Part shown: in pieces, positions 26,642 through 36,124 of the stretch
Position numbering within the stretch: position 1 is the stretch's first letter
Layout of the letters: the number at the start of each line of letters is the position of its first letter
NCBI RefSeq assembly: GCF_000376565.1
Contig: NZ_BARG01000054.1
Location: forward strand, 89,341-153,340
Direction: 5' to 3'
Source: Streptomyces hokutonensis
GTDB taxonomy: Bacteria > Actinomycetota > Actinomycetes > Streptomycetales > Streptomycetaceae
Length of the DNA: 64,000 bases
The notes under the pieces: model-generated
Databases searched by the model: none
What the model saw: only the letters and a program-made list of their open reading frames with translations
What the model was told of the DNA's origin: nothing
Translations under genes and position numbers: made by a program

Positions 26642-29600
26642 ATGCCCGCCCGTATCACCGATCCCGATCAGCTCAAGGAGCTCCTCGGCATCCCCTTCAC
26701 CCCGGAGCAGACGGCCTGCATCATCGCGCCGCCCGCCCCGCAGGTGATCGTGGCCGGAGCCGGGTCGGGCAAGACGACGGTGATGGCGGCCCGCGTGGTG
26801 TGGCTGGTCGGCACCGGCCAGGTCGCCCCCGAACAGGTCCTCGGCCTGACCTTCACCAACAAGGCCGCCGGTGAACTCGCCGAGCGCGTCCGCAAGGCGC
26901 TCATCAAGGCGGGCGTCACCGACCCCGACGTCATCGACCCGGACACCCCCCCGGGCGAGCCGGTGATCTCGACGTACCACGCCTTCGCGGGCCGCCTCCT
27001 GACCGACCACGGCCTGCGCATCGGCCTCGAACCGACGTCCCGCCTGCTCGCCGACGCCACCCGCTTCCAGCTCGCCGCGCGCGTGCTGCGCGAAGCCCCC
27101 GGCCCCTACCCGGCGCTCATCCGCTCCTTCCCGGACCTCGTCAGCGACCTCCTCACCCTCGACTCCGAGCTCGCCGAACACCTCGTACGGCCCGAGGAGT
27201 TGCGCGCGTACGACGCCGAGCTGCTGCGCGCCCTGGAGAGCGTCAAACTCGGCAACCCCGAACTCCGCAAGGTCCCCGAGGCGGCCGCCGCCCGCCGTGA
27301 ACTCACCGAACTCGTGAGCCGCTACCGGGCCGCCAAGCGTGAGCGGGACCTGCTCGACTTCGGCGACCAGATCGCCCTGTCCGCGACCCTGGCGCGCACC
27401 CGCCCGGAGGTCGGCGAGATCCTGCGCGACGAGTTCCGGGTGGTCCTGCTCGACGAGTACCAGGACACCTCGGTCGCCCAACGCATCCTCCTGGCGGGCC
27501 TGTTCGGCTCCGGCACGGGCCACCCGGTGACCGCAGTCGGCGACCCCTGCCAGGCGATCTACGGCTGGCGCGGCGCGTCCGTCGCCAACCTCGACGACTT
27601 CCCCGAGCACTTCGCGCACGCCGACGGCCGCCTCGCCGCCCGCCAGTCGCTCAGCGAGAACCGCCGCAGCGGCGGCCGCCTCCTCGACCTCGCCAACGGC
27701 CTCGCGGAACCCCTGCGCGCCATGCACGCAGGCGTGGAGGCCCTTCGCCCGGCCCCCGGCGCCGAGCGCGACGGCATGGTGCGCTGCGCGCTGCTGCCCA
27801 CCCACGCCGAGGAGATCGACTGGCTCGCCGACTCCATCGCCCACCTCGTACGGACCGGGAAGGCACCCGGCGAGATCGCCGTCCTGTGCCGCACGGCCAC
27901 CGACTTCGCCGAGATCCAGGGCGCCCTGGTGGCCCGCGACATCCCCGTCGAGGTCGTCGGACTCTCCGGGCTGCTGCACCTGCCCGAGGTCGCCGACCTC
28001 GTCGCCGTCTGCGAAGTCCTCCAGGACCCCGGCGCCAACGCCTCCCTGGTCCGGCTGCTGACCGGCCCGCGCTGGCGCATCGGCCCCCGCGACCTCGCCC
28101 TCCTGGGCCGACGCGCCCGGCTCCTCGTGGCCCACGCGCGCGTGGGGGCCGACGACGACCCGGACCGCAGGCTCGCCGCAGCCGTCGAGGGGGTCGATCC
28201 CTCCGAGGTGATATCGCTCGCCGACGCCCTCGACACGTTCCTGGAGACACCCCTCTACGGCTCCGACGGCACCGGGGACGACGACGGGCTGCCCTTCTCA
28301 CCGGACGCGCGCGTGCGCTTCGCCCGCCTCGCCACCGAACTGCGCGACCTGCGCCGCTCCCTGTCCGACCCCCTGATGGACGTCCTGCACCGCGTCCTCG
28401 CCGTCACCGGCCTGGAGGTCGAACTCGCCGCGTCCCCGCACGCCCTGGCCGCCCGCCGCCGCGAGACCCTGTCGAACTTCCTGGACGTCGCCGCCTCCTT
28501 CGCCGCCGGCGACGGCGAGGCGACCCTGCTCGCCTTCCTCGGCTTCCTGCGCACCGCCGCCCAGTACGAGAAGGGCCTCGACAACGCCCTCCCCGGCGGC
28601 GAGAACACCGTCAAGGTCCTCACCGCGCACAAGTCCAAGGGTCTGGAGTGGGACGTCGTGGCCGTCCCCGGCCTGGTCACCGGGACCTTCCCCAGCAGCC
28701 AGGGCCGAGAGAAATGGACCGCCCAGGGCAAGGTCCTCCCGCACGCGCTGCGCGGCGACACCGCCACCCTGCCCGACGTCGCCTCCTGGGACTCCAAAGG
28801 CATGAAGGCCTTCCACGAGGCCATGAAGGACCACCAGCGCACCGAGGAACTCCGCCTCGGCTACGTCACCTTCACCCGCCCCCGCTCCCTGCTGCTCGGC
28901 TCCGGCCACTGGTGGGGTCCCACCCAGAAGAAGCGCCGGGGACCGTCCGACTTCCTCCAGGCCCTCTACGACCACTCCGCGGCGGGGTACGGCGAGATCG
29001 AGGCCTGGGCGGACGAACCCGAAGAGGGCGAGGAGAACCCCGCCCTGCAGACGGCCACCGTCGACCAGGCCTGGCCACTGCCTCTGGACGACAGGGCGAT
29101 GGCCCACCGGCACAAGGCCGCCAAGATGGTCATGGACCACCTGGAGCGCCTCGCCTCCCACGACGAGAGCCACCCCGCAGCCACCCACGACCCGGACGCG
29201 TACGACGACCCGGACTGGCCGCCGCCACCGGAGGACGACGAGCCGCCCTACGACGAGCCCCTCTACGAGGAAACCCCCCTCGACACTGAGGACGGCCTCC
29301 CGGAGGACGACCCCGCCGACTGGGACGCCTGGACCACGGACCGCCCGACCGTCCCGCACCAGGCGACGGCCCCACACGCCGCCGAAGACTCTGGCGCGCC
29401 TGGGGGCGTCCGCCCGCACCCCATGGAACCGCCCGGCCCCCGCCTCACCCCCGAGGAAGCCCGAGCCATCGCCTCCTGGGACCGCGACCTCGACGCGCTC
29501 ACCGGTGAACTCCTCCGCGCCCGCCGAGGCGTCACCGACGTCCCCCTGCCGGCCTCCCTGACCGCCACCCAGCTGCTGCACCTGGCCGCCGACCCGGACG

Positions 29601-30169
29601 GGCTCGCGCAGGAACTCGCGCGCCCCATGCCACGCCCTCCGCAACCCGCCGCACGTCGAGGCACCCGCTTCCACGCCTGGGTCGAATCACGCTTCGAAGA
29701 GCTGACCCTGCCCATGCTGGAGCCGGAGGAACTGCCCGGCAGCGAAGCCGAGATCGCCGACGAACGAGATCTGGAAGCACTCAAGGACGCCTTCGAACGT
29801 ACCGAGTACGCCCGGCGCACGCCCTACCGCGTCGAGACCCCCTTCCAGCTCTCGATCGCCGGCCGCGTCGTACGGGGCCGTATCGACGCCGTCTACAAGG
29901 AGGGCGACGGCGACGAGGCGACGTACGAGATCCTCGACTGGAAGACCAGCAGCACCCGCACCGCCGACCCGCTCCAGCTCGCGATCTACCGGCTCGCCTG
30001 GGCCGAGCGGCAGGGCGTGCCCCTGGAAGCGGTCACGGCCGCCTTCCTGTACGTGCGCGGCGGCGAGGTCGTCCGGCCGGAGGGCCTCCCGGACCGGGCC
30101 GCACTGGAGCGGCTGCTGCTGGAGGAGCCCGGCGCGCAGGCGGAATCACCGGGCGCGCAAGGGGAGTAG
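26642..30169 (+). CDS. adnB: Helicase-nuclease subunit AdnB
   Basis: A 1175-residue partner of AdnA with the same plan. Motor: GAGSGKT (39-45), DEYQD (271-275), GDPCQAIYGWRG, AHKSKGLEWDVV. Nuclease: LDWKT with Asp1099 and Lys1101, followed by LQLAIYRLAW as in RecB-type sites. A long Asp/Glu/Pro-rich linker (coded about 29160-29450) joins motor and nuclease. ATG at 26642 begins the conserved MPARITDPDQL; the frame is open eight codons further but without a ribosome site, and no clear one is seen for the ATG either. A gap of 100 bases separates it from adnA, so they are likely cotranscribed. Together they form the actinobacterial counterpart of RecBCD/AddAB. Confidence 0.88.
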   Translation: MPARITDPDQLKELLGIPFTPEQTACIIAPPAPQVIVAGAGSGKTTVMAARVVWLVGTGQVAPEQVLGLTFTNKAAGELAERVRKALIKAGVTDPDVIDPDTPPGEPVISTYHAFAGRLLTDHGLRIGLEPTSRLLADATRFQLAARVLREAPGPYPALIRSFPDLVSDLLTLDSELAEHLVRPEELRAYDAELLRALESVKLGNPELRKVPEAAAARRELTELVSRYRAAKRERDLLDFGDQIALSATLARTRPEVGEILRDEFRVVLLDEYQDTSVAQRILLAGLFGSGTGHPVTAVGDPCQAIYGWRGASVANLDDFPEHFAHADGRLAARQSLSENRRSGGRLLDLANGLAEPLRAMHAGVEALRPAPGAERDGMVRCALLPTHAEEIDWLADSIAHLVRTGKAPGEIAVLCRTATDFAEIQGALVARDIPVEVVGLSGLLHLPEVADLVAVCEVLQDPGANASLVRLLTGPRWRIGPRDLALLGRRARLLVAHARVGADDDPDRRLAAAVEGVDPSEVISLADALDTFLETPLYGSDGTGDDDGLPFSPDARVRFARLATELRDLRRSLSDPLMDVLHRVLAVTGLEVELAASPHALAARRRETLSNFLDVAASFAAGDGEATLLAFLGFLRTAAQYEKGLDNALPGGENTVKVLTAHKSKGLEWDVVAVPGLVTGTFPSSQGREKWTAQGKVLPHALRGDTATLPDVASWDSKGMKAFHEAMKDHQRTEELRLGYVTFTRPRSLLLGSGHWWGPTQKKRRGPSDFLQALYDHSAAGYGEIEAWADEPEEGEENPALQTATVDQAWPLPLDDRAMAHRHKAAKMVMDHLERLASHDESHPAATHDPDAYDDPDWPPPPEDDEPPYDEPLYEETPLDTEDGLPEDDPADWDAWTTDRPTVPHQATAPHAAEDSGAPGGVRPHPMEPPGPRLTPEEARAIASWDRDLDALTGELLRARRGVTDVPLPASLTATQLLHLAADPDGLAQELARPMPRPPQPAARRGTRFHAWVESRFEELTLPMLEPEELPGSEAEIADERDLEALKDAFERTEYARRTPYRVETPFQLSIAGRVVRGRIDAVYKEGDGDEATYEILDWKTSSTRTADPLQLAIYRLAWAERQGVPLEAVTAAFLYVRGGEVVRPEGLPDRAALERLLLEEPGAQAESPGAQGE

Positions 30170-30239
30170 CCGACCGCGCAAGCAAACTGTGAGGAACCGC
30201 CCACCGAGGATGTCAGTGCGGGCCGATAGGCTCGTGACC

Positions 30240-31652
30240 ATGAGCCACACCGTTGACAGTGCCGTCAGCGCGGTCCGCACGTACATCGAGCAGCATCGCG
30301 CAGCCTTCCTCGACGACCTCGCCGAGTGGCTGCGCATCCCGTCCGTGTCGGCGCAGCCCGAGCACGCGCCCGACGTCCGGCGCAGCGCGGACTGGCTCGC
30401 CGCCGCACTCCGGGAGACCGGCTTCCCGACCGTCGAGGTCTGGCCGACTCCGGGGGCACCCGCCGTCTTCGCCGAGTGGCCCTCCGACGACCCAGAAGCG
30501 CCCACGGTCCTTGTCTACGGCCACCACGACGTACAGCCCGCCGCCCGCGAGGACGGCTGGGACAGCGAGCCCTTCGAGCCCGTCTTCCGCGGAGACCGCC
30601 TCTACGCGCGCGGGGCCGCCGACGACAAGGGCCAGGTGTTCTTCCACACACTCGGCGTCCGCGCGCACCTCGCCGCCACCGGCCGCACCGTCCCGGCCGT
30701 GCACCTGAAGCTGCTCGTCGAGGGCGAGGAGGAGTCCGGTTCCCCGCACTTCCGGGCACTCGTCGAGGAGCGCGCCGACCGGCTCGCCGCCGACGCCGTG
30801 ATCGTCTCCGACACCGGCATGTGGTCCGAGGACACCCCCACCGTGTGCACCGGCATGCGCGGCCTCGCCGAGTGCGAGATCCGACTGCACGGCCCCGACC
30901 AGGACATCCACTCCGGCTCCTTCGGCGGCGCCGTACCGAACCCGGCGACCGCCGCCGCCCGCCTCGTCGCCGCACTGCACGACGAGCACGCACGCGTGAC
31001 GGTCCCCGGCTTCTACGACGGCATCGTCGAACTCACCGACCAGGAGCGCGAGCTCTTCGCCGAGCTGCCCTTCGACGAGCGTGAGTGGCTGCGTACCGCC
31101 AAGTCGTACGCCACTCACGGCGAGGCCGGGCACACCACCCTGGAGCGCATCTGGGCCTGTCCCACCGCCGAGGTCAACGGCATCGGCGGCGGCTACCAGG
31201 GCCCGGGCAGCAAGACGATCATCCCGTCCTCGGCCACGGTGAAGCTCTCCTTCCGGCTGGTCGCCGGCCAGGACCCCGACCACATCGAGAAGGTCGTCCG
31301 CGACTGGGCCGCCCGGCAGGTGCCCGACGGCATCCGCCTGGAGATTGAGTTCAGTGCCGCCACGCGCCCGTGCCTGACCCCGCTGGACCACCCGGCCCTG
31401 CAGTCCGTCGTCCGCGCCATGGCCACCGCCTTCGAGAAACCGGTCCTCTTCACCCGCGAGGGCGGCTCCGGACCGGCCGCCGACCTCCAGGAAGTCCTCG
31501 GGGCACCCGTCCTCTTCCTGGGCATCTCCGTTCCCTCCGACGGCTGGCACGCCCCGAACGAGAAGGTCGAACTCGACCTCCTCCTCAAGGGCGTCGAAAC
31601 CACCGCCCACCTGTGGGGAGACCTCGCCGACACCTGGCGCCACGCGCCCTGA
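30240..31652 (+). CDS. M20 family dipeptidase
   Basis: A 470-residue zinc peptidase of the M20 (dipeptidase/carboxypeptidase) family. Metal ligands lie in YGHHDVQP, RGAADDKGQ and EGEEESGS, the last with the catalytic Glu, in the usual order, and the lid domain lies in between (about 190-350, TCMRGLAECEIRLHG region). It should hydrolyse dipeptides in the cytosol. The ATG at 30240 starts MSHTVDSAV, a typical helical opening; the longer frame from 30189 overlaps the end region of adnB. No strong ribosome site is seen. No clear functional link to its neighbours, which are DNA and redox genes. Confidence 0.9.
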   Translation: MSHTVDSAVSAVRTYIEQHRAAFLDDLAEWLRIPSVSAQPEHAPDVRRSADWLAAALRETGFPTVEVWPTPGAPAVFAEWPSDDPEAPTVLVYGHHDVQPAAREDGWDSEPFEPVFRGDRLYARGAADDKGQVFFHTLGVRAHLAATGRTVPAVHLKLLVEGEEESGSPHFRALVEERADRLAADAVIVSDTGMWSEDTPTVCTGMRGLAECEIRLHGPDQDIHSGSFGGAVPNPATAAARLVAALHDEHARVTVPGFYDGIVELTDQERELFAELPFDEREWLRTAKSYATHGEAGHTTLERIWACPTAEVNGIGGGYQGPGSKTIIPSSATVKLSFRLVAGQDPDHIEKVVRDWAARQVPDGIRLEIEFSAATRPCLTPLDHPALQSVVRAMATAFEKPVLFTREGGSGPAADLQEVLGAPVLFLGISVPSDGWHAPNEKVELDLLLKGVETTAHLWGDLADTWRHAP

Positions 31653-31807
31653 CGAACCCGCGCGATCCGGACCGGCGACAAGCGCGAGGCACACTGGAAG
31701 AACCGCCCCGCACACCCGTCCCCGCCGGACCCGGTCGCCTCCTGCCGTACGTCCCGCTGAACCGCCCGCCGAAACAATCCGCATTGCCGGGGGAGTTGGA
31801 AGCACCC

Positions 31808-32752
31808 GTGACCACCTGGACCGACCACACAGCCGACCGACCCATCTCGCTCACCGCCCCGAGCGGCATCGACCGAGCCGCCCACCACCGGCTCGACGAG
31901 GCCTGGCTCGCCGCGGCGTGGAGCCACCCCACCACCCGTTGCTTCGTGGTCTCCGGCGGCCAGGTCCTCATCGACGAGACGCCCGACGGCAGCACCGAAC
32001 TCGTCATGACCCCGTCCTTCGAGGCGCCCCTCACGGAAGCGCACCGCTACTTCCTGGGCACCGACGACGACGGCGTCAGCTACTTCGCCCTCCAGAAGGA
32101 CGCGCTGCCCGGCCGCATCGACCAGTCGGCACGGGCGGCGGGCCTGCGCGAGGCGGGGCTGCTGCTGTCTCCCCGGGACGTGGGCCTCATGGTGCACGCG
32201 GTCGCCCTGGAGAACTGGCAGCGCCTGCACCGCTTCTGCTCCCGCTGCGGCGAGCGCACGGTCATCGCCGCGGCCGGCCACATCCGCCGCTGCCCGGCCT
32301 GCGGCGCCGAGCACTACCCGCGCACCGACCCCGCCGTGATCATGGCGGTCACCGACGAGGAGGACCGCATCCTGCTCGGCCGTCAGGTCCACTGGCCCGA
32401 GGGCCGCTTCTCGACGCTGGCCGGCTTCGTGGAGCCCGGCGAGTCCATCGAACAGTCGGTGCGCCGCGAGGTCTTCGAGGAGGCCGGCATCACCGTCGGC
32501 CATGTCGAGTACGTCGCCAGCCAGCCCTGGCCCTTCCCGTCCAGCCTCATGCTGGGCTTCATGGCCCGCGCCACCTCGACGGAGATCAACGTCGACGGCG
32601 ACGAGATCCACGAGGCCCGTTGGTTCTCCCGCGAGGAACTGCGCGCGGCCTTCGAGTCCGAAGAGGTGCTGCCCCCGTACGGCATCTCGATCGCGGCCCG
32701 ACTGATCGAGCTCTGGTACGGCAAGCCGCTGCCGACACGCAGCTTCGTCTGA
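31808..32752 (+). CDS. nudC: NAD(+) diphosphatase / RNA deNADding enzyme NudC
   Basis: A 314-residue Nudix hydrolase. An N-terminal domain precedes a zinc ribbon with C144/C147 and C162/C165, and the Nudix box spans 206-228 (GFVEPGESIEQS..REVFEEAGI). The NudC-specific SQPWPFPSS motif follows and marks NAD(H) and NAD-capped RNA specificity. It cuts the pyrophosphate of NADH to NMNH and AMP. GTG at 31808 is preceded by GGAG/GGAAG; the longer upstream frame has no coding signature of its own. A strong hairpin at 32778 follows. Rv3199c is the mycobacterial counterpart in the same block. Confidence 0.93.
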   Translation: MTTWTDHTADRPISLTAPSGIDRAAHHRLDEAWLAAAWSHPTTRCFVVSGGQVLIDETPDGSTELVMTPSFEAPLTEAHRYFLGTDDDGVSYFALQKDALPGRIDQSARAAGLREAGLLLSPRDVGLMVHAVALENWQRLHRFCSRCGERTVIAAAGHIRRCPACGAEHYPRTDPAVIMAVTDEEDRILLGRQVHWPEGRFSTLAGFVEPGESIEQSVRREVFEEAGITVGHVEYVASQPWPFPSSLMLGFMARATSTEINVDGDEIHEARWFSREELRAAFESEEVLPPYGISIAARLIELWYGKPLPTRSFV

Positions 32753-32777
32753 GGCCGACAACCGGCAGCGGACAGCA

Positions 32778-32813
32778 AGAAGGCGGCCCCTGACGTATCA
32801 GGAGCCGCCTTCT
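32778..32813. terminator. Bidirectional terminator nudC/mycoredoxin
   Basis: AGAAGGCGGC (32778-32787) pairs with GCCGCCTTCT (32804-32813), then one mismatch and five more pairs around CGTA. The outer arm ends in A's on one side and T's on the other, so it can work for both convergent genes. Confidence 0.85.
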
Positions 32814-32839
32814 GCGGAGCCGCGTGCACCGATCGACGA

Positions 32840-33082
32840 TCAGGCGCCGACCTTCTGCTTGACCTGGGCCAGCGAAGGGTTCGTGAGGGTCGAACCATCG
32901 GCGAAGAGCAGAGTCGGGACCGTCTGATTTCCGCCATTCGCCTTCTCGACGAACGCCGCGGAATCCGGGTCCAGCTCGATGTTGACCTCGTTGTACGCGA
33001 TGCCCTCGCGGTCCATCTGGCTCTTCAGCCGACGGCAGTAACCGCACCAGGTGGTGCTGTACATCGTCACGGTGCCCGACAT
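32840..33082 (-). CDS. mrx1: Mycoredoxin (glutaredoxin-like, CGYC)
   Basis: An 80-residue thioredoxin-fold protein with TTWCGYCRRL near the N-terminus and the cis-Pro segment QTVPTLLF. The CGYC site and small size match mycoredoxin-1 (Rv3198A), which reduces mycothiol mixed disulfides. Streptomyces makes mycothiol, so this role is well supported by family. It is convergent with nudC and divergent, across 183 bases, from uvrD2, the same arrangement as in mycobacteria. No other cysteines are present. Confidence 0.9.
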   Translation of the reverse strand: MSGTVTMYSTTWCGYCRRLKSQMDREGIAYNEVNIELDPDSAAFVEKANGGNQTVPTLLFADGSTLTNPSLAQVKQKVGA

Positions 33083-33265
33083 TCTCTCGCGCTCCTCAAC
33101 AGCTCAGGGAATATGTCCTCGCGTGGAGGAAACGTACGCGACGCACCCGCCATTCCCGCCGGGGGTATCCCACGGGACGTGACGCCTGCCGCATTAGTAC
33201 GACTGCGGGTGCCTCCCTGTGGACAACCGGCTCACCCGTCTCCGGCGACCTGGCAGCATGGCCGT

Positions 33266-35464
33266 GTGACAGCAGCAACGCACTCCCCCCTCTTCCCGCA
33301 GGTACCGGACTCGGCCGACGCGGTGCTCGAAGGGCTCGACCCCGAGCAGCGCGAGGTGGCGACCGCTCTGCGCGGCCCGGTGTGCGTGCTGGCGGGTGCC
33401 GGCACGGGCAAGACACGGGCGATCACCCACCGCATCGCCTACGGAGTGCGCGCCGGGGTCCTGCAGTCCTCCAGCGTGCTGGCCGTCACCTTCACCAACC
33501 GCGCCGCCGGCGAGATGCGCGGCCGGTTGCGCCAACTCGGCGCCACCGGAGTGCAGGCACGCACGTTCCACTCGGCCGCTCTGCGTCAGCTCCAGTACTT
33601 CTGGCCGAAAGCGATCGGTGGCGGCATGCCCCGGCTCGTCGACCGCAAGATCCAGCTCGTCGCCGACGCGGCGGCGGCCTGCCGCATCCGCCTCGACCGC
33701 GGCGAACTGCGGGACGTCACCGGCGAGATCGAGTGGTCCAAGGTCACCCAGACCGTCCCCTCCGACTACGCCGCCGCGGCGGCCAAGGCGGGCCGCGACG
33801 TCCCCCGCGCCCCCGCCGAGATCGCCCAGCTCTACGCCGCCTACGAGGACGTCAAACGCGACCGCGCGGTCATCGACTTCGAGGACGTCCTGCTGCTGAC
33901 CGTCGCCGTGCTCCAGGACCGGCACGACATCGCCGAACAGGTCCGCTCGCAGTACCAGCACTTCGTGGTCGACGAGTACCAGGACGTCAGCCCGCTCCAG
34001 CAGCGCCTTCTGGAGCTCTGGCTCGGCGATCGCGACAATCTGTGCGTCGTCGGCGACGCCAGCCAGACGATCTACTCGTTCACCGGGGCGACCCCCGACC
34101 ACCTCCTCGACTTCCGCGCCCGCCACCCCGGCGCCACCGTCGTCAAGCTGGTCCGCGACTACCGCTCCACACCCCAGGTCGTCCACCTCGCCAACGGCCT
34201 GCTCTCCCAGGCCCGCGGCCGGGCCGCCGACCACCGGCTGGAGCTGATCTCCCAGCGCGCCGCGGGTCCCGAACCCGTCTACGCCGACTACACCGACGAG
34301 CCCGCCGAGGCCGAGGGCGCCGCGCGCCGCATCCGTGACCTGATGGCAGCGGGCGTGCCGGCGAGCGAGATCGCGATCCTGTTCCGCACGAACTCCCAGT
34401 CCGAGACCTACGAACAGGCCCTCGCCGACGCCGGAGTCCCCTACCAACTGCGCGGCGCGGAGCGGTTCTTCGACCGCCCCGAGGTCCGCAAGGCCGGCGT
34501 CGCCCTGCGCGGCGCGGCCCGCTTCGGCGGCAACGACTCCCTCCTCGACGACGTCGTCGACCTGCCCTCCCAGGTCCGTGCCGTCCTCTCGGGCGAGGGC
34601 TGGACCTCCGAGCCACCGGCCGGCTCCGGAGCCGTCAGAGAGCGCTGGGAGTCCCTGGCCGCCCTGGTCAATCTCGCCCAGGACTTCGCCGCGGCCAGAC
34701 CCGGAGCCACCCTCGCCGACCTGGTCGCCGAACTCGACGAGCGGGCGAACGCCCAGCACGCCCCGACCGTCCAGGGCGTCACCCTCGCCTCCCTGCACTC
34801 GGCCAAGGGCCTGGAGTGGGACGCCGTCTTCCTGGTCGGCGTCGCCGAGGGCATGATGCCGATCTCCTACGCGAAGACCGACGAACAGATCGAGGAGGAG
34901 CGCCGCCTCCTGTACGTCGGAGTCACCCGCGCCAGAGAGCGACTCCACGTCTCCTGGGCCCTCGCCCGCTCACCCGGCAGTCGCCCCAACCGCCGCCCCA
35001 GCCGTTTCCTGGACGGCCTGCGCCCCGGCTCCACCGGCGCCGCGGGCAGACCCGGCCTGGTCGCCCCCGGCGGCATCGAGCGCGGCTACACCGGCACCGG
35101 CCCCGCAGCGGTCCCCCGGCGGACACAGCGCACCGTGGCCCGCTGCCGGGTCTGCGGTCGCACACTCACCGACGCCGGCGAGATGAAACTGATGCGCTGC
35201 GAGGACTGCCCCTCCGACATGGACGAGGGCCTCTACGAGCGGTTGCGCGAGTGGCGGGAGGTCCAGGCGCAGCGCAGCGGTCAGCCGGCGTTCTGCGTCT
35301 TCACGGACAAGACGCTGATGGCGATCGCCGAGACCGTCCCCGACGACGAGGGCGAACTGGCGCGCATCCCCGGCGTCGGAGTGCGCAAGCTCAACCGCTA
35401 CGGGGCCGATGTCCTGGCCATCTGCGGCGGTCAGGAGCCTGCGGAGGGTGCCGCGGGGGACTGA
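33266..35464 (+). CDS. uvrD2: ATP-dependent DNA helicase UvrD2
   Basis: A 732-residue SF1A helicase. Walker A GAGTGKT (44-50), DEYQD, GDASQTIYSFTG, SAKGLEWDAVF and YVGVTRARERL are present. The C-terminus has a four-cysteine cluster C627-x2-C630/C645-x2-C648 followed by an HRDC domain (about 655-728, PAFCVFTDKTLMAIAE to RYGADVL), the signature of mycobacterial UvrD2. It unwinds DNA in repair. GTG at 33266 (in HGRVTAATH) is chosen since the frame before it lacks coding character; a strong ribosome site is not seen. It ends 14 bases before the AT-rich element of the wblC promoter. Confidence 0.92.
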   Translation: MTAATHSPLFPQVPDSADAVLEGLDPEQREVATALRGPVCVLAGAGTGKTRAITHRIAYGVRAGVLQSSSVLAVTFTNRAAGEMRGRLRQLGATGVQARTFHSAALRQLQYFWPKAIGGGMPRLVDRKIQLVADAAAACRIRLDRGELRDVTGEIEWSKVTQTVPSDYAAAAAKAGRDVPRAPAEIAQLYAAYEDVKRDRAVIDFEDVLLLTVAVLQDRHDIAEQVRSQYQHFVVDEYQDVSPLQQRLLELWLGDRDNLCVVGDASQTIYSFTGATPDHLLDFRARHPGATVVKLVRDYRSTPQVVHLANGLLSQARGRAADHRLELISQRAAGPEPVYADYTDEPAEAEGAARRIRDLMAAGVPASEIAILFRTNSQSETYEQALADAGVPYQLRGAERFFDRPEVRKAGVALRGAARFGGNDSLLDDVVDLPSQVRAVLSGEGWTSEPPAGSGAVRERWESLAALVNLAQDFAAARPGATLADLVAELDERANAQHAPTVQGVTLASLHSAKGLEWDAVFLVGVAEGMMPISYAKTDEQIEEERRLLYVGVTRARERLHVSWALARSPGSRPNRRPSRFLDGLRPGSTGAAGRPGLVAPGGIERGYTGTGPAAVPRRTQRTVARCRVCGRTLTDAGEMKLMRCEDCPSDMDEGLYERLREWREVQAQRSGQPAFCVFTDKTLMAIAETVPDDEGELARIPGVGVRKLNRYGADVLAICGGQEPAEGAAGD

Positions 35465-35477
35465 TGAAAACTCGTCG

Positions 35478-35517
35478 GAAAAATAGTTTGCGCATGCCCC
35501 GGCGATCCCCATAGGTT
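35478..35517 (+). promoter_or_regulatory. wblC promoter with AT-rich WblC-type activator site
   Basis: GAAAAATAGT (35478-35487, starting GGAAAAA) lies directly before -35 TTGCGC (35488-35493); -10 TAGGTT is at 35512-35517 after 18 bases. An AT-rich element touching the -35 box is the hallmark of WhiB7/WblC-activated promoters, so autoregulation is expected. The start point would be near 35524. Confidence 0.7.
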
Positions 35518-35582
35518 CTAAGCCACGGGAACAGAAGGCCTTCTCGGAGGCCCTGATTCCGTGATGTACTTGCATATCCGAA

Positions 35583-35604
35583 GGACCGGGCTCACCCCCG
35601 GTCC
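35583..35604 (+). promoter_or_regulatory. Stem-loop before wblC upstream ORF
   Basis: GGACCGGG (35583-35590) pairs perfectly with CCCGGTCC (35597-35604) around a six-base loop, in the 5' leader just ahead of the upstream ORF ribosome site. Confidence 0.5.
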
Positions 35605-35632
35605 CCCGAGACGCCGAGAGGAGGCGATTCCA

Positions 35633-35950
35633 GTGATCAGCATCAACACCAGCTCCGCCAGCATCGTGAAAATGACCGATCCCTCGGTCGTCTCCCTGTG
35701 CATGCTCGGCGTTTCGAACCTGGGCACCGGTCTGTCCGGCATTTCTGCCGCCCGTCCGGCGTCCGCCCTGTCTCTCGCGGGTCTTCCCATCCGTGAGCGC
35801 AATGAGCGACCGACCAAGGCACTGGAAGCAGTAGGAGCACAGGCGCAGGCCTATGCCTTTGCGCCCGGTGCCGGAAGCCGGAAGCAGACGACGCAGCACC
35901 ACCAGATGTGGGCCTTCCGTGGGCCAGAACCCTGGAGTGATCCAGCCTGA
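35633..35950 (+). CDS. wblC upstream ORF (attenuator leader)
   Basis: A 105-codon ORF with a strong site GAGAGGAGG eight bases before GTG. It begins VISINTSSASIVKMTDPS and ends ...PEPWSDPA, 21 bases before the terminator hairpin. In Streptomyces wblC and mycobacterial whiB7 the long 5' leader carries a small ORF and an intrinsic terminator; ribosome stalling by translation inhibitors on the ORF lets RNA polymerase read through. The stop overlaps the first arm of GCCTGATCGATCAGGC (35946-35961), which might be the anti-terminator partner. The peptide is hydrophobic/Ser-rich at the start and Arg/Gln/His-rich at the end, with no fold I know; its role is likely in cis. Confidence 0.75.
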   Translation: MISINTSSASIVKMTDPSVVSLCMLGVSNLGTGLSGISAARPASALSLAGLPIRERNERPTKALEAVGAQAQAYAFAPGAGSRKQTTQHHQMWAFRGPEPWSDPA

Positions 35951-35971
35951 TCGATCAGGCCGGCGCCTTCA

Positions 35972-36012
35972 GGGCCGCGGAACCCCATCCGGGATCCGCG
36001 GCCCTTCTGTTT
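35972..36012 (+). terminator. wblC attenuator terminator
   Basis: GGGCCGCGGA (35972-35981) pairs with TCCGCGGCCC (35995-36004), with CCC/GGG pairs inside, followed by TTCTGTTTG. This is the intrinsic terminator between the upstream ORF and wblC, about 112 bases before the wblC start. Two smaller hairpins follow at 36014-36027 and 36082-36099. Confidence 0.85.
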
Positions 36013-36124
36013 GTCCCCGAACGGGGATGACGGAGCGAAGGGGCCTCGGGACAAGAAAAGAACCCGGTACCAAGCCGACACCCGGCCCAACAGGGCCGGA
36101 CCGACCAGACGAGGAAGAACAACC

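Noticed and set aside
23446..26658. A 1070-codon minus-strand frame over adnA
   Set aside because: Antisense shadow of a gene with complete helicase and nuclease motifs.
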